DNA from: JBGPBY01 sp041481485
Lineage (GTDB): Bacteria; Acidobacteriota; Terriglobia; 20CM-2-55-15
NCBI GenBank assembly: GCA_041481485.1
Contig: JBGPBY010000166.1
Span: 1-12,892 of the forward strand
Reading direction: 5' to 3'
DNA length: 12,892 nucleotides
Below, piece by piece: positions 5,292 to 12,869 of the stretch. Position 1 is the first letter of the stretch. Each line of letters starts with the position of its first letter. Both the position numbers and the translations under genes were made by a program. Under the pieces are notes generated by a model. That model was not told the origin of the DNA and searched no databases. It was given only the letters and a program-made list of their open reading frames with translations.

Positions 5292-6629
5292 ATGTCTCGA
5301 ACTGCTCTGGAAAGATCTTTGCCCCACAACATCGATGCCGAGAAGTCGCTGCTCGGTTCGATTCTAGTCAACAACGAGAACTATTACCGGGTAGTGGAGT
5401 TCCTCCGCCCGGAAGATTTTTACTTCGATTCGCATCGTGTGATTTTCCGGCACATGCTCGAGTTGATGGAGAGATCGCAAACTGTCGATCTCATTACCAT
5501 TCAGGAGTCCCTGATACGGGCGTCATCGCTGGAAAGCGCTGGCGGCGTCATGTATCTGGCAGGACTGCTCGAAGGTATCCCCCACCTGGTCAACACGGAC
5601 AGCTACATCAAAATCATCCAGGAAAAATCTCTTTTCCGGCAGATGATCGGTTCTACGAACAAAATCATGGCCGACTGCTTCGATCAGGCCGAGCCTGCAG
5701 AACAGGTTCTGGACCGGGCAGAGCAGGCGTTTTTCGCCCTTTCGGAAAAGCGCGTGAAATCGGGGTTCGTGTCGGTCAATGAAATGCAGGGCACCGCAAA
5801 AGCTCTGATCGATAAGTTGTATTCCGAACGAGAGATGATCACCGGCGTGGCCACCGGTTTCACGGATCTGGATCGCATGACGGCAGGTCTGCAGGCTGGC
5901 GATCTCATCATCCTTGCAGCGCGGCCATCAATGGGCAAGACTGCGCTTGCTCTGAATTTTGCCCACCACATCGCCGTGCGCAAAGCTCAGGGTGTGGGAA
6001 TCTTCAGTCTGGAAATGTCCAAAGAGCAGCTGCTGATGCGTTTTCTTTGCGCCGAATCCATGGTCGATGCCCACAAGGTTCGCACCGGATATCTGGCCAG
6101 AGAGGACTACAGCCGTCTCATTGAAGGACTGGCAGTCGTCGCCCGGGCGCCTCTGCACATTGACGATTCCTCTACGCTGACGGTTATGGAAATGCGAGCC
6201 AAAGCCCGCCGGCTGAAAGCGGAACACGGATTGAGCCTGTTGATCGTCGACTATCTTCAGTTGATGTCCGGATACGGGCGCTTCGAAAATCGCGTCCAGG
6301 AAATTTCGGGAATTTCCCGCGGGCTCAAGGCCCTGGCAAAAGAACTCAACGTACCGGTGATTGCGCTGTCTCAGTTGAGCCGCGCTCCAGAGCAACGGCA
6401 GGGAGATCATCGGCCACAGTTGTCGGATCTGCGCGAGTCGGGTTCCATCGAACAGGATGCCGATGTTGTGGCATTCATCTTCCGCGAAGAAGTGTACCGG
6501 CCGGATGAGGAGAATGCCGGCCGCGCCGAACTGATCATTGCCAAACAGCGCAATGGCCCGACAGGCGTGGTGAAAGTGGCCTTCCTCAAGCAATACACCA
6601 AGTTCGACAATCTGCTCGAAGGCTACTGA
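5292..6629 (+). CDS. dnaB: Replicative DNA helicase DnaB
   Basis: DnaB is the hexameric 5'-3' helicase that unwinds DNA at the replication fork and recruits primase. The 445 residues are of normal length with no intein. The N-terminal helical domain begins LPHNIDAEKSLLGSIL (10-25). The RecA-like motor follows with Walker A ARPSMGKT (210-217), FSLEM with the catalytic Glu near 241, Walker B LLIVDYLQLM near 315-324, and the ALSQLSRAPEQR and DLRESGSIEQDADVV motifs that include the arginine finger region. The ATG is preceded by only a weak ribosome-binding site. It begins a tight run of seven genes on the plus strand, with radA starting two bases after its stop. Confidence 0.97.
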   Translation: MSRTALERSLPHNIDAEKSLLGSILVNNENYYRVVEFLRPEDFYFDSHRVIFRHMLELMERSQTVDLITIQESLIRASSLESAGGVMYLAGLLEGIPHLVNTDSYIKIIQEKSLFRQMIGSTNKIMADCFDQAEPAEQVLDRAEQAFFALSEKRVKSGFVSVNEMQGTAKALIDKLYSEREMITGVATGFTDLDRMTAGLQAGDLIILAARPSMGKTALALNFAHHIAVRKAQGVGIFSLEMSKEQLLMRFLCAESMVDAHKVRTGYLAREDYSRLIEGLAVVARAPLHIDDSSTLTVMEMRAKARRLKAEHGLSLLIVDYLQLMSGYGRFENRVQEISGISRGLKALAKELNVPVIALSQLSRAPEQRQGDHRPQLSDLRESGSIEQDADVVAFIFREEVYRPDEENAGRAELIIAKQRNGPTGVVKVAFLKQYTKFDNLLEGY

Positions 6630-6631
6630 TC

Positions 6632-7984
6632 TTGAAGGCGAAGACGCAGTATGCATGCCAGAGCTGTGGCCACAGCTCCCCAAAATGGATTGGGCGATGT
6701 CCCTCCTGTCAGGAATGGAATTCATTTGTCGAAGAACGAATCCTTGCCGCGACCAGCGATGCCGCACTTACCAGAACCTGGGACTCTTCGCCCGTTCGAT
6801 TTGATGAAATCACCACTCCGGATACGCCTCGCATGCCGACTGGAGTTGCAGAATTCGACCGGGTCCTGTGGGGTGGTGTTGTTCCTGGAGCTCTGATTCT
6901 GCTTGGAGGCGATCCCGGAGTTGGAAAGTCCACGCTGATGCTGGATGTAGCTGCGCGGCTTTCAACGAACGCCAAAGTCTTGTATGCCTCAGGCGAGGAA
7001 TCCGCCCAGCAAATTCACATGCGCGGCGAGCGACTGAAAATTGCGCCCGGTCAGCTGCACATCTATCCGGAAATGTGCATCGAAAAAATTCTTTACTGCG
7101 CCGAGACCATGGAATCCGCGGTTGTCATTATTGATTCGATCCAGACCACATTCAGCGAAAAGCTCGAAATGGCGCCGGGCAGCATTGGTCAGGTTCGAGA
7201 CGTGGCATCGCAGCTTTTGTTCTGGTGCAAACGGAAACACGTGCCGGTCTTCCTGATTGGACACGTGACCAAAGACGGCGCTCTGGCCGGACCAAAGGCG
7301 CTGGAGCATATTGTGGACACGGTTTTGTATTTCGAGGGACCGCGTCAGCATCCGCACCGCATTGTGCGGACCATCAAGAACCGGTTCGGTCCGGCAAACG
7401 AGCTTGGAATATTTGAAATGGCGGGATCTGGTCTTCGTCCGGTGGAAAAGCCTTCCGCCTTATTCCTGTCCAACTCGCAGGCAATGACCCCCGGTTCCAT
7501 TGTTCTGGCTTGTGTTGAGGGATCCCGGCCTCTGCTTGTGGAAATTCAGGCCCTGGTGTCGCGCACTCACTTTGGTGCTCCGCGCAGGCTTGCTACTGGA
7601 GTCGACCCGCAGCGTCTGGCGTTGATTTCCGCGGTACTGGAAAAGCGCCTGGGCGTCAATTTGTGGGACCAGGACATTTACCTTAATGTTGCCGGCGGTT
7701 TGGAGGTTGAAGAACCGGCTGCCGATCTGGCGATTGCTGCGGCCATTCTTTCGAGCCTTTTTAACAGGCCCGTCAATGCTTCGACAACCGTATTCGGAGA
7801 AGTTGGACTGGGAGGAGAGATTCGTCCCGCCATGTTTCCGGGATTGCGCTTGAAAGAGGCGGCGATGCTTGGCTTCACAACCGCAGTGATGCCTGCCCAA
7901 AGCCTTAACGATGAATCAGATGGCAAGATCCAAATCGTTCCCGTACGCAATATTCAGGAAGCACAGTCATGTCTTTTCGGATAG
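6632..7984 (+). CDS. radA: DNA repair protein RadA (Sms)
   Basis: RadA is a RecA-related, DnaB-like motor that drives branch migration of recombination intermediates. The 450 residues show the three expected parts: an N-terminal zinc finger with Cys9, Cys12, Cys23 and Cys26; an ATPase core with Walker A GDPGVGKST (93-101), Walker B-type VVIIDSIQT (about 164-172) and the RadA signature KNRFG (249-253); and a C-terminal Lon-like domain (about 280-450, with EEPAADLAIAAAILSSL) that lacks protease function in this family. The start is TTG (6632-6634): it gives the usual MxxxxxxYxCxxCG beginning, lies two bases after the dnaB stop, and GAAGG is suitably placed upstream. Neighbouring dnaB and a PIN-TRAM gene is common for radA. 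Confidence 0.96.
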   Translation: MKAKTQYACQSCGHSSPKWIGRCPSCQEWNSFVEERILAATSDAALTRTWDSSPVRFDEITTPDTPRMPTGVAEFDRVLWGGVVPGALILLGGDPGVGKSTLMLDVAARLSTNAKVLYASGEESAQQIHMRGERLKIAPGQLHIYPEMCIEKILYCAETMESAVVIIDSIQTTFSEKLEMAPGSIGQVRDVASQLLFWCKRKHVPVFLIGHVTKDGALAGPKALEHIVDTVLYFEGPRQHPHRIVRTIKNRFGPANELGIFEMAGSGLRPVEKPSALFLSNSQAMTPGSIVLACVEGSRPLLVEIQALVSRTHFGAPRRLATGVDPQRLALISAVLEKRLGVNLWDQDIYLNVAGGLEVEEPAADLAIAAAILSSLFNRPVNASTTVFGEVGLGGEIRPAMFPGLRLKEAAMLGFTTAVMPAQSLNDESDGKIQIVPVRNIQEAQSCLFG

Positions 7985-7990
7985 TATGAA

Positions 7991-8020
7991 CCTCACGCAG
8001 GGCGCACCTGCGTTGAGAGG
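7991..8020 (+). promoter_or_regulatory. Hairpin overlapping the ribosome-binding site of the PIN-TRAM gene
   Basis: ACGCAGG (7995-8001) pairs perfectly with CCTGCGT (8007-8013) around a 5-base loop. With a small bulge the stem extends as CCTC (7991-7994) with GAGG (8017-8020). GAGAGG (8015-8020) is the Shine-Dalgarno site 9 bases before the ATG at 8030, so the longer fold would hide it. No T-run follows, so termination is unlikely. Confidence 0.4.
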
Positions 8021-8029
8021 TACGCTTCC

Positions 8030-9184
8030 ATGAAAGGAAACGAAAGTAAAACATCCACATCTCCGCCTAAAATCTCCACTGAGATCGACGTTCAAAAAGA
8101 GCAGAACTACGTTCTTGATATAGCAGTTGTCCGCATCATTTTTGCCGTTACGTTGACCCTCGCCGCCTATTTCATCAAACCTTTTAATCTCGGCGGGGTC
8201 CGGACCATTCCACTCGGTTTAGGATGCGCGCTTGCCATTATCTATTTCGAACATCGACTCAAACGCGCGACTCTTAAACGGCTGATTGGCGCTGCCATCG
8301 GTTCGTTGATGGCGATCGTCGGTGCCACACTGATCAGCATGATTTTGAATACGCTGGGTTTCGACCAGCGCTCCCTGTCCTTCATAAAGATATTTATTCT
8401 TCTTCTGATGACTTATGTCGGGCTCGTGGTCGGCGCGAACAAGGGTGACTATCTCAATCTGTCGGCGCTGGGAGGCATTTTCGGCGGCGAACGGCCGGTC
8501 AAAAAGATCTACAAAATTCTCGATACCAGCGTCATTATTGACGGCCGTATTGCCGATATTTGCGAAACCGGTTTTCTCGACGGAATTCTCGTAATTCCCC
8601 ATTTCGTGCTGCGCGAACTGCAGCAGGTGGCGGATTCCGCCGATGCGCTCAAGCGGAATCGAGGGCGGCGCGGCCTCGATATTTTGCAGAAGATTCAGAA
8701 GATGGCCGGCCTCACCGTACAGTTTGTCGAAAACGACTACCCTGCCGTACGGGAAGTGGATATGAAACTCATCGAACTGGCCCGGGAGTTTGAAGCCAAG
8801 ATTGTTACCAATGATTTCAATCTGAACAAGGTAGCCCAGCTTCGTGGCGTTGAAGTATTAAATATCAATGAACTGGCGAATGCTCTGAAGCCGGTATATT
8901 TGCCGGGTGAGAGCATGAAGGTGTTCATCCTTAAAGAAGGAAAGGAATTCAATCAGGGGATCGCTTATCTGGACGACGGTACCATGGTCGTTGTGGATAA
9001 CGCTCGAAAGATGATCGGCAAGACGGTGGACTCGTCAGTTACCAGCGTTCTGCAGACAACTGCAGGGAAGATGATTTTCGGGAAATATGAAGAGAAGCAG
9101 CGCAGCGAAGCAGTTCACCATGGGGCACGGGAAGAACGCTCCAATGGGCCCGACCGTCCAGCGCACACCGAGGTATCGCAATAA
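8030..9184 (+). CDS. Membrane PIN-TRAM domain protein (YacL-like)
   Basis: The 384-residue protein matches the YacL-type architecture: a soluble start, four probable membrane segments (about 31-49, 59-73, 86-108 and 117-135), a PIN nuclease-fold domain (about 160-285) and a TRAM RNA-binding domain (about 295-352). PIN acidic residues are visible as Asp165 in ILDTSVIIDGRIADI, Glu196 in VLRELQQ and Asp262 in TNDFN, which suggests a metal-dependent RNase site on the cytoplasmic face. The last 30 residues are polar and unrecognised. In many bacteria this gene lies between radA and ispD, as here; its cellular target is not established. The start is the ATG with GAGAGG upstream, and a hairpin in the 45-base gap after radA may control access to that site. 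Confidence 0.9.
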   Translation: MKGNESKTSTSPPKISTEIDVQKEQNYVLDIAVVRIIFAVTLTLAAYFIKPFNLGGVRTIPLGLGCALAIIYFEHRLKRATLKRLIGAAIGSLMAIVGATLISMILNTLGFDQRSLSFIKIFILLLMTYVGLVVGANKGDYLNLSALGGIFGGERPVKKIYKILDTSVIIDGRIADICETGFLDGILVIPHFVLRELQQVADSADALKRNRGRRGLDILQKIQKMAGLTVQFVENDYPAVREVDMKLIELAREFEAKIVTNDFNLNKVAQLRGVEVLNINELANALKPVYLPGESMKVFILKEGKEFNQGIAYLDDGTMVVVDNARKMIGKTVDSSVTSVLQTTAGKMIFGKYEEKQRSEAVHHGAREERSNGPDRPAHTEVSQ

Positions 9185-9212
9185 AGGACTTGGATGTGAA
9201 TTCCCCTTTGCC

Positions 9213-9286
9213 TGTGGGCGCGGTCTATGACCGCGCGATTTGCATGAAATCGAGAATGTGCGCGGTCACAGACCGCGCCTACAGTG
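9213..9286. repeat. Inverted pair of GTAG-headed palindromes (REP/BIME-like), copy 3
   Basis: The left unit 9213-9236 (GTGG variant of the head) is the reverse complement of the right unit 9260-9283 apart from two mismatches, with a 23-base spacer. TGTGAATTCCCC at 9195-9206 may be a shortened form of the 20-base motif seen beside copy 2. The pair fills nearly all of the gap between the PIN-TRAM gene and ispD, and its right edge (CTACAG) ends four bases before the ispD ATG. Confidence 0.8.
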
Positions 9287-9287
9287 G

Positions 9288-9980
9288 ATGAAAGTAACCG
9301 TCATCATTGCTGCAGCGGGCAGCGGACGCCGAATGAAGGCAGATCGCCCCAAGCAGTTATTCCTGCTCGACAAAACGCCCATTCTGATTCATACCATCCG
9401 GAAATTCGAATCCTGCAAAATCGTCGATAACATCATCGTTGCCGCGCCGCGAGAGACTGTCGAAGAAATTCGGGCCCTGGTGAATGATGCGGGATTTTCA
9501 AAATCCGTTTCCGTAATCAAAGGCGGGGATCGCAGGCAGGATTCGGTGTCGATTGCGCTCCAGCATCTGCAGTCCGATGTCACACTTGTTGCAGTTCACG
9601 ATGCAGTAAGGCCCTTCGTCACCATGGAAGAAATCGAAGCGGTCATTAATAAGGCAGACAAAGATGGCGCGGCGATCCTGGCGATACCTGTCGTGGACAC
9701 CGTCAAGCAGGTGACGCGGAATTTCATTGATGCCACGCTCGCCAGAGAGCACCTCGTCCTCGCTCAGACGCCTCAGGCATTTCGGACGGAGATCCTCCGC
9801 GAAGCTTTTGAGCGCGCAAAAAAGGACGAGTATTACGGAACCGACGAGGCGAGTCTCGTCGAACGAATCGGGCGGCCGGTTTCCATCGTGAGAGGTTCCG
9901 AACGCAACATTAAGATAACCCGTCCTACGGATCTGGTGCTGGCGAGAGTCCTGTTCGAAGAGGAACAAGTTTCAAAGTGA
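9288..9980 (+). CDS. ispD: IspD, 2-C-methyl-D-erythritol 4-phosphate cytidylyltransferase
   Basis: IspD couples MEP with CTP to give CDP-methylerythritol in the non-mevalonate isoprenoid pathway. The product has 230 residues, the usual length. Diagnostic stretches are VIIAAAGSGRRM (5-16, nucleotide-binding loop), RPKQ with Lys22, GGDRRQDSV (79-86), VHDAVRPF (103-110), AQTPQAF (159-165) and the terminal KITRPTDL (209-216). The ATG at 9288 gives the standard family start. The frame stays open for 16 codons upstream to a TTG at 9240, but that stretch is repeat DNA and was not included. A repeat hairpin lies directly before the ATG and no good Shine-Dalgarno site is visible. The stop overlaps the ispF start, which fits coupled production of the two pathway enzymes. 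Confidence 0.95.
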   Translation: MKVTVIIAAAGSGRRMKADRPKQLFLLDKTPILIHTIRKFESCKIVDNIIVAAPRETVEEIRALVNDAGFSKSVSVIKGGDRRQDSVSIALQHLQSDVTLVAVHDAVRPFVTMEEIEAVINKADKDGAAILAIPVVDTVKQVTRNFIDATLAREHLVLAQTPQAFRTEILREAFERAKKDEYYGTDEASLVERIGRPVSIVRGSERNIKITRPTDLVLARVLFEEEQVSK

Positions 9981-10459
9981 ATGTGAGGGTTGGCATCGGG
10001 TTCGATCTTCACAGGCTGGGCCCGAACACTCCACTGGTGCTGGGAGGCGTCGTTATTCCGCACCATCTGGGATTAATTGGCCATTCGGACGGAGACGTTC
10101 TTTGCCACGCCGTAACGGATGCACTGCTTGGTGCAGCCGGCATAGGCAATATCGGGGAACTTTTCCCAGACACGGATCCGAGTCTGAAGGGCGCATCGAG
10201 TCTGCAATTCCTCGAGAAGTCGGCACAACTCGTACGCCAGCATGGTTTCGTCATCGGAAACATCGACTCCAACATCCTTGCAGAACGACCAAAGCTGCTC
10301 CCATATTTTTCTGCAATGACAGCAATGATGGCCAGGGCGCTGGAAATTACTCCAGGCCAGATTCAGGTGAAGGCAAAGACGATGGAAGGTCTCGGGCTGG
10401 TGGGTACCGAACAGGCTATTGCTGCCCAGGCCGTTGCGGCAATCATTCCGATAGAATAG
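9977..10459 (+). CDS. ispF: IspF, 2-C-methyl-D-erythritol 2,4-cyclodiphosphate synthase
   Basis: IspF forms the cyclic diphosphate in the MEP pathway, two steps after IspD. The 160 residues are of normal length for this homotrimeric zinc enzyme. The zinc ligands are Asp10 and His12 in GIGFDLHRL and His44 in DVLCHAVTDAL; other family motifs are GHSDGD (35-40), GELFPDTD (60-67), NILAERPKL (99-107) and KTMEGLG (134-140). The GTG at 9977 overlaps the ispD stop as GTGA and has AGGA 12 bases before it. A second in-frame GTG at 9983 would give MRVGIGFD, nearer the common family start but with a worse-placed ribosome-binding site, so the first was kept. The ispE step between these enzymes is not in the window. 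Confidence 0.95.
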   Translation: MNVRVGIGFDLHRLGPNTPLVLGGVVIPHHLGLIGHSDGDVLCHAVTDALLGAAGIGNIGELFPDTDPSLKGASSLQFLEKSAQLVRQHGFVIGNIDSNILAERPKLLPYFSAMTAMMARALEITPGQIQVKAKTMEGLGLVGTEQAIAAQAVAAIIPIE

Positions 10460-10465
10460 TTCCAG

Positions 10466-11929
10466 ATGATTCGAACTCGATTTGCACCCAGCCCGACAGG
10501 GCTGCTTCATGTTGGCAATGTCAGGACCGGATTGTTCGCCTGGTTGTTTGCGCGGAACCTCGGAGGATCTTACCTCATTCGAATCGAGGACACCGATCAG
10601 GAACGTTCGGAGCGCCAATTCGAAGATCAGATATACGAAGATCTCCGCTGGCTCGGTCTGGATTGGGATGAAGGTCCCGATATTGGCGGCGCATTCGAAC
10701 CGTATCGGCAGTCGGAACGTCGCGAGATCTATAGGACTCATGCCGAGCACCTGATTGAGAAAGGGCACGCGTACTGGTGTTTTTGTTCGGAGCAGGAACT
10801 GGATCAGGCGGCTGAAGCGGCCCGGCAGTCCGGCGAATTCTGGAAATATCCCGGTACCTGCCGTGATCTTTCAAAAAGTGATATTCAGAAACGGTTCGCT
10901 GCCAACGATCCTGCGGTGGTTCGACTCCGGGTCCGCAGCGGCGTTATTCGATTTCGCGATATCGTCCACGGCGACATGGAATTTGCCTCCGACGTCATCA
11001 GCGATCCCATTCTTTTGCGATCTGACGGATGGCCAACGTACAACTACGCCGTCGTCGTCGATGATGCAATGATGAAAATCACTCATGTGATTCGCGGCGA
11101 TGATCACTTATCGAATACTCCCAAGCAGGTTTTGATATACGAAGCACTCGATATGCCGCTGCCGGAATTTGCGCACCTTTCCACGATTCTGGGGCCGGAT
11201 CACACCAGACTGAGCAAACGGCACGGCGCTACCGCCGTTTCGCAGTTTCGCGAAGCCGGATATCTTCCCGAAGCCATGATGAACTACATATCGCTCCTCG
11301 GCTGGTCCCCGGTCTCGGAAGGCAGCGAAATTCTGCCGGGCGACGAATTGATCCGGCAGTTTCGCCTGGACCGCGTGAACAAAAGTCCTGCGGTATTCGA
11401 CACCCACAAGCTGAACTTCATTAATCGCCATTATTTGAAAACCAGCCCCGCCGCGGGTGAATTGGTGTCTCGGGAACTGCAGCGTTCCGATTGGATGCCG
11501 CAGGCTGAAGGCGATTCCTGGATGGCCATGGTGATGGATACCGTCGTTCCCACTGTGGACAAAGTGTCGGAGATTCCAGACCGCCTGACTCAAATGCTCG
11601 AGTTCTCGCTGGAGGATTCGTCCGATATCCAGGACACATTGGGCGATTCCGGAGCTATTGAAATGTTGCGGCAGTTCCTGGCCGAGCTCGATTCCAGAGA
11701 CCAGCTGACAACAGCACAATTTCGCGAAATCGCCGGGAAACTCAAGGAATCGAGCAAACGTAAAGGCAAACAACTGTTTCATCCCGTTCGCGCCGCTCTT
11801 ACCATGAAGTCGTCGGGCCCTGAACTCGACAAGCTGATTCCATTGATCGAAACCGCGGCGAAATACGATCTGCATCATGTCGCCCGGTGCAGGGATCGCG
11901 TCAGAGATTTTCTGGTGCGATATGGCTAA
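10466..11929 (+). CDS. gltX: Glutamyl-tRNA synthetase
   Basis: GltX attaches glutamate to tRNA-Glu, and in many bacteria also to tRNA-Gln for later amidation. The 487 residues match bacterial class Ic enzymes. The HIGH-type motif is HVGN (15-18) in FAPSPTGLLHVGNVRTGLFAWL, followed by IRIEDTDQERS. The cysteine-containing insertion spans WCFCSEQELDQ to YPGTCRD (about 103-135), and the KMSKS-type motif is RLSKR (248-252) within the stretch TRLSKRHGATAVSQF. The C-terminal third is the helical anticodon-binding region. The ATG lies six bases after the ispF stop with a weak ribosome-binding site, suggesting read-through from ispF. The rlmB start lies inside its last codons. Discriminating and non-discriminating forms cannot be separated by eye. 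Confidence 0.96.
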   Translation: MIRTRFAPSPTGLLHVGNVRTGLFAWLFARNLGGSYLIRIEDTDQERSERQFEDQIYEDLRWLGLDWDEGPDIGGAFEPYRQSERREIYRTHAEHLIEKGHAYWCFCSEQELDQAAEAARQSGEFWKYPGTCRDLSKSDIQKRFAANDPAVVRLRVRSGVIRFRDIVHGDMEFASDVISDPILLRSDGWPTYNYAVVVDDAMMKITHVIRGDDHLSNTPKQVLIYEALDMPLPEFAHLSTILGPDHTRLSKRHGATAVSQFREAGYLPEAMMNYISLLGWSPVSEGSEILPGDELIRQFRLDRVNKSPAVFDTHKLNFINRHYLKTSPAAGELVSRELQRSDWMPQAEGDSWMAMVMDTVVPTVDKVSEIPDRLTQMLEFSLEDSSDIQDTLGDSGAIEMLRQFLAELDSRDQLTTAQFREIAGKLKESSKRKGKQLFHPVRAALTMKSSGPELDKLIPLIETAAKYDLHHVARCRDRVRDFLVRYG

Positions 11930-12680
11930 TCAGATCTGTGGTGTTCACGCAGTGTTTGAGGCACTGACAGCAGGAACCCCACCGATCGAAAGAATCTATA
12001 TCGGACGGGAGACTCGATCACCGAAACTTCAGGAAGTGATCGATCTGGCGCGACGACGGGGAGTTCCGTTGCTTCGTGAAGATCGCGCCGTGCTGGATCG
12101 CCTGGCGCCACGGGCATCACATCAGGGAATTGTTGCATCCTGTGGTGAATATTCGTATTCGAGCGCAGATGTCCTGTTTCTATCGGAACGTCCCTGCATC
12201 GTTGTTTTGGATGGTGTGGAAGATCCTCATAACCTGGGCGCCGTCATTCGAACCGCCGAAGCGAGTCATTCTTCCGGCGTGGTTGTGCCTGAAAGACACT
12301 CGGCGCCACTAAGTGCGACTGTCGCTAAAGCGTCAGCTGGAGCTTTGGCACACGTTCCCATTGTGCGTGCAGGGAATCTGGTGACTTTCCTGGATGGCCT
12401 CAAAGAAAAAGGCGTATGGATTGTCGGCGTTGATGCCGCTGGTGGACAGCTCTGGACCGAATTTGATTTCAATGTTCCGGTCGCGCTGGTTTTTGGCGGT
12501 GAACATCGCGGTTTGCGGCGGCTTGTGCGCGAGCACTGCGATGCCGTTGTGCGCCTGCCGATGTTGGGAAAGGTCGAGTCGCTGAATGTTTCCGTGACCG
12601 CGGGGATTGTATTGTACGAAGTTCTTAGGCAGAGGAAAGGCGGAGATAAGGGATACGGAGATAAGAGGGAGAGTAGTTGA
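11922..12680 (+). CDS. rlmB: TrmH/SpoU-family rRNA methyltransferase, RlmB-like
   Basis: RlmB methylates the 2'-hydroxyl of G2251 in 23S rRNA using S-adenosylmethionine. The 252 residues have the expected layout: an N-terminal L30e-like substrate domain beginning ICGVHAVFEAL, then the knotted SPOUT domain with motif 1 DPHNLGAVIRTAE (101-113), motif 2 FGGEHRGL (191-198) and motif 3 LNVSVTAGIVLYE (221-233). The ATG at 11922 was chosen because homologues start at this point; a longer frame from 11877 lies inside gltX. It overlaps the gltX stop by 8 bases. The last dozen residues (from about KGGDKGYGDK) come from a tandem DNA repeat after the fold is complete. RlmB is the likeliest member; another TrmH-type 2'-O-methylase remains possible. 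Confidence 0.92.
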   Translation: MANQICGVHAVFEALTAGTPPIERIYIGRETRSPKLQEVIDLARRRGVPLLREDRAVLDRLAPRASHQGIVASCGEYSYSSADVLFLSERPCIVVLDGVEDPHNLGAVIRTAEASHSSGVVVPERHSAPLSATVAKASAGALAHVPIVRAGNLVTFLDGLKEKGVWIVGVDAAGGQLWTEFDFNVPVALVFGGEHRGLRRLVREHCDAVVRLPMLGKVESLNVSVTAGIVLYEVLRQRKGGDKGYGDKRESS

Positions 12681-12704
12681 TTGCCCCTGGCCAGGAGGGG
12701 CAAT
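12680..12704 (+). terminator. Hairpin after rlmB, probable end of the dnaB-rlmB transcript
   Basis: ATTGCCCCT (12680-12688) pairs perfectly with AGGGGCAAT (12696-12704) around a 7-base loop, beginning at the last base of the rlmB stop codon. The stem is GC-rich, but no T-run follows (GCTATCC), so intrinsic termination is only moderately supported. It separates the operon from the tRNA gene. Confidence 0.5.
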
Positions 12705-12752
12705 GCTATCCTTCCAGCGGCACGCCGGTGACGTATAAAAATCAAGGTATTG

Positions 12753-12781
12753 TTGAAACGCCTGAATCCGTGTGTTAGTGT
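12753..12781 (+). promoter_or_regulatory. Probable promoter of tRNA-Thr
   Basis: TTGAAA (12753-12758) is followed by 17 bases and TAGTGT (12776-12781). The -35 box is strong (five of six matches) and the -10 box weak (three of six). The predicted start near 12788 would give a leader of about nine bases before the mature tRNA, a sensible distance for a stable RNA gene. Confidence 0.45.
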
Positions 12782-12796
12782 AAGAGTTTTGTCGAT

Positions 12797-12869
12797 GCTG
12801 GCGTAGCTCAGTTGGTAGAGCAGCTGATTTGTAATCAGCAGGCCGGGGGTTCAAGTCCCTTCGCCAGCT
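12797..12869 (+). tRNA. tRNA-Thr (anticodon UGU)
   Basis: A full cloverleaf can be drawn over 73 bases. The acceptor stem GCTGGCG pairs with CGCCAGC, the D arm is GCTC-AGTTGGTA-GAGC, the anticodon stem is GCTGA/TCAGC with loop TTTGTAA, and the T arm is GGGGG-TTCAAGT-CCCTT with two G-T pairs. The anticodon TGT (12830-12832) reads ACA and related Thr codons. The discriminator is T and the next bases are CCTGG, so CCA is not encoded and must be added after transcription. The sequence 12870-12892 continues without a further recognisable feature before the window ends. Confidence 0.97.

Noticed and set aside
5928..6767. Antisense open frame of 279 codons over dnaB and radA
   Set aside because: It is the shadow of two clear housekeeping genes on the other strand and resembles no protein I know.
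11108..11878. Antisense open frame of 256 codons over gltX
   Set aside because: It is fully opposite a well-supported gltX and has no motifs.
11877..11921. Longer start for RlmB
   Set aside because: The extra 15 codons lie inside gltX and add no conserved sequence; the ATG at 11922 matches the family start.
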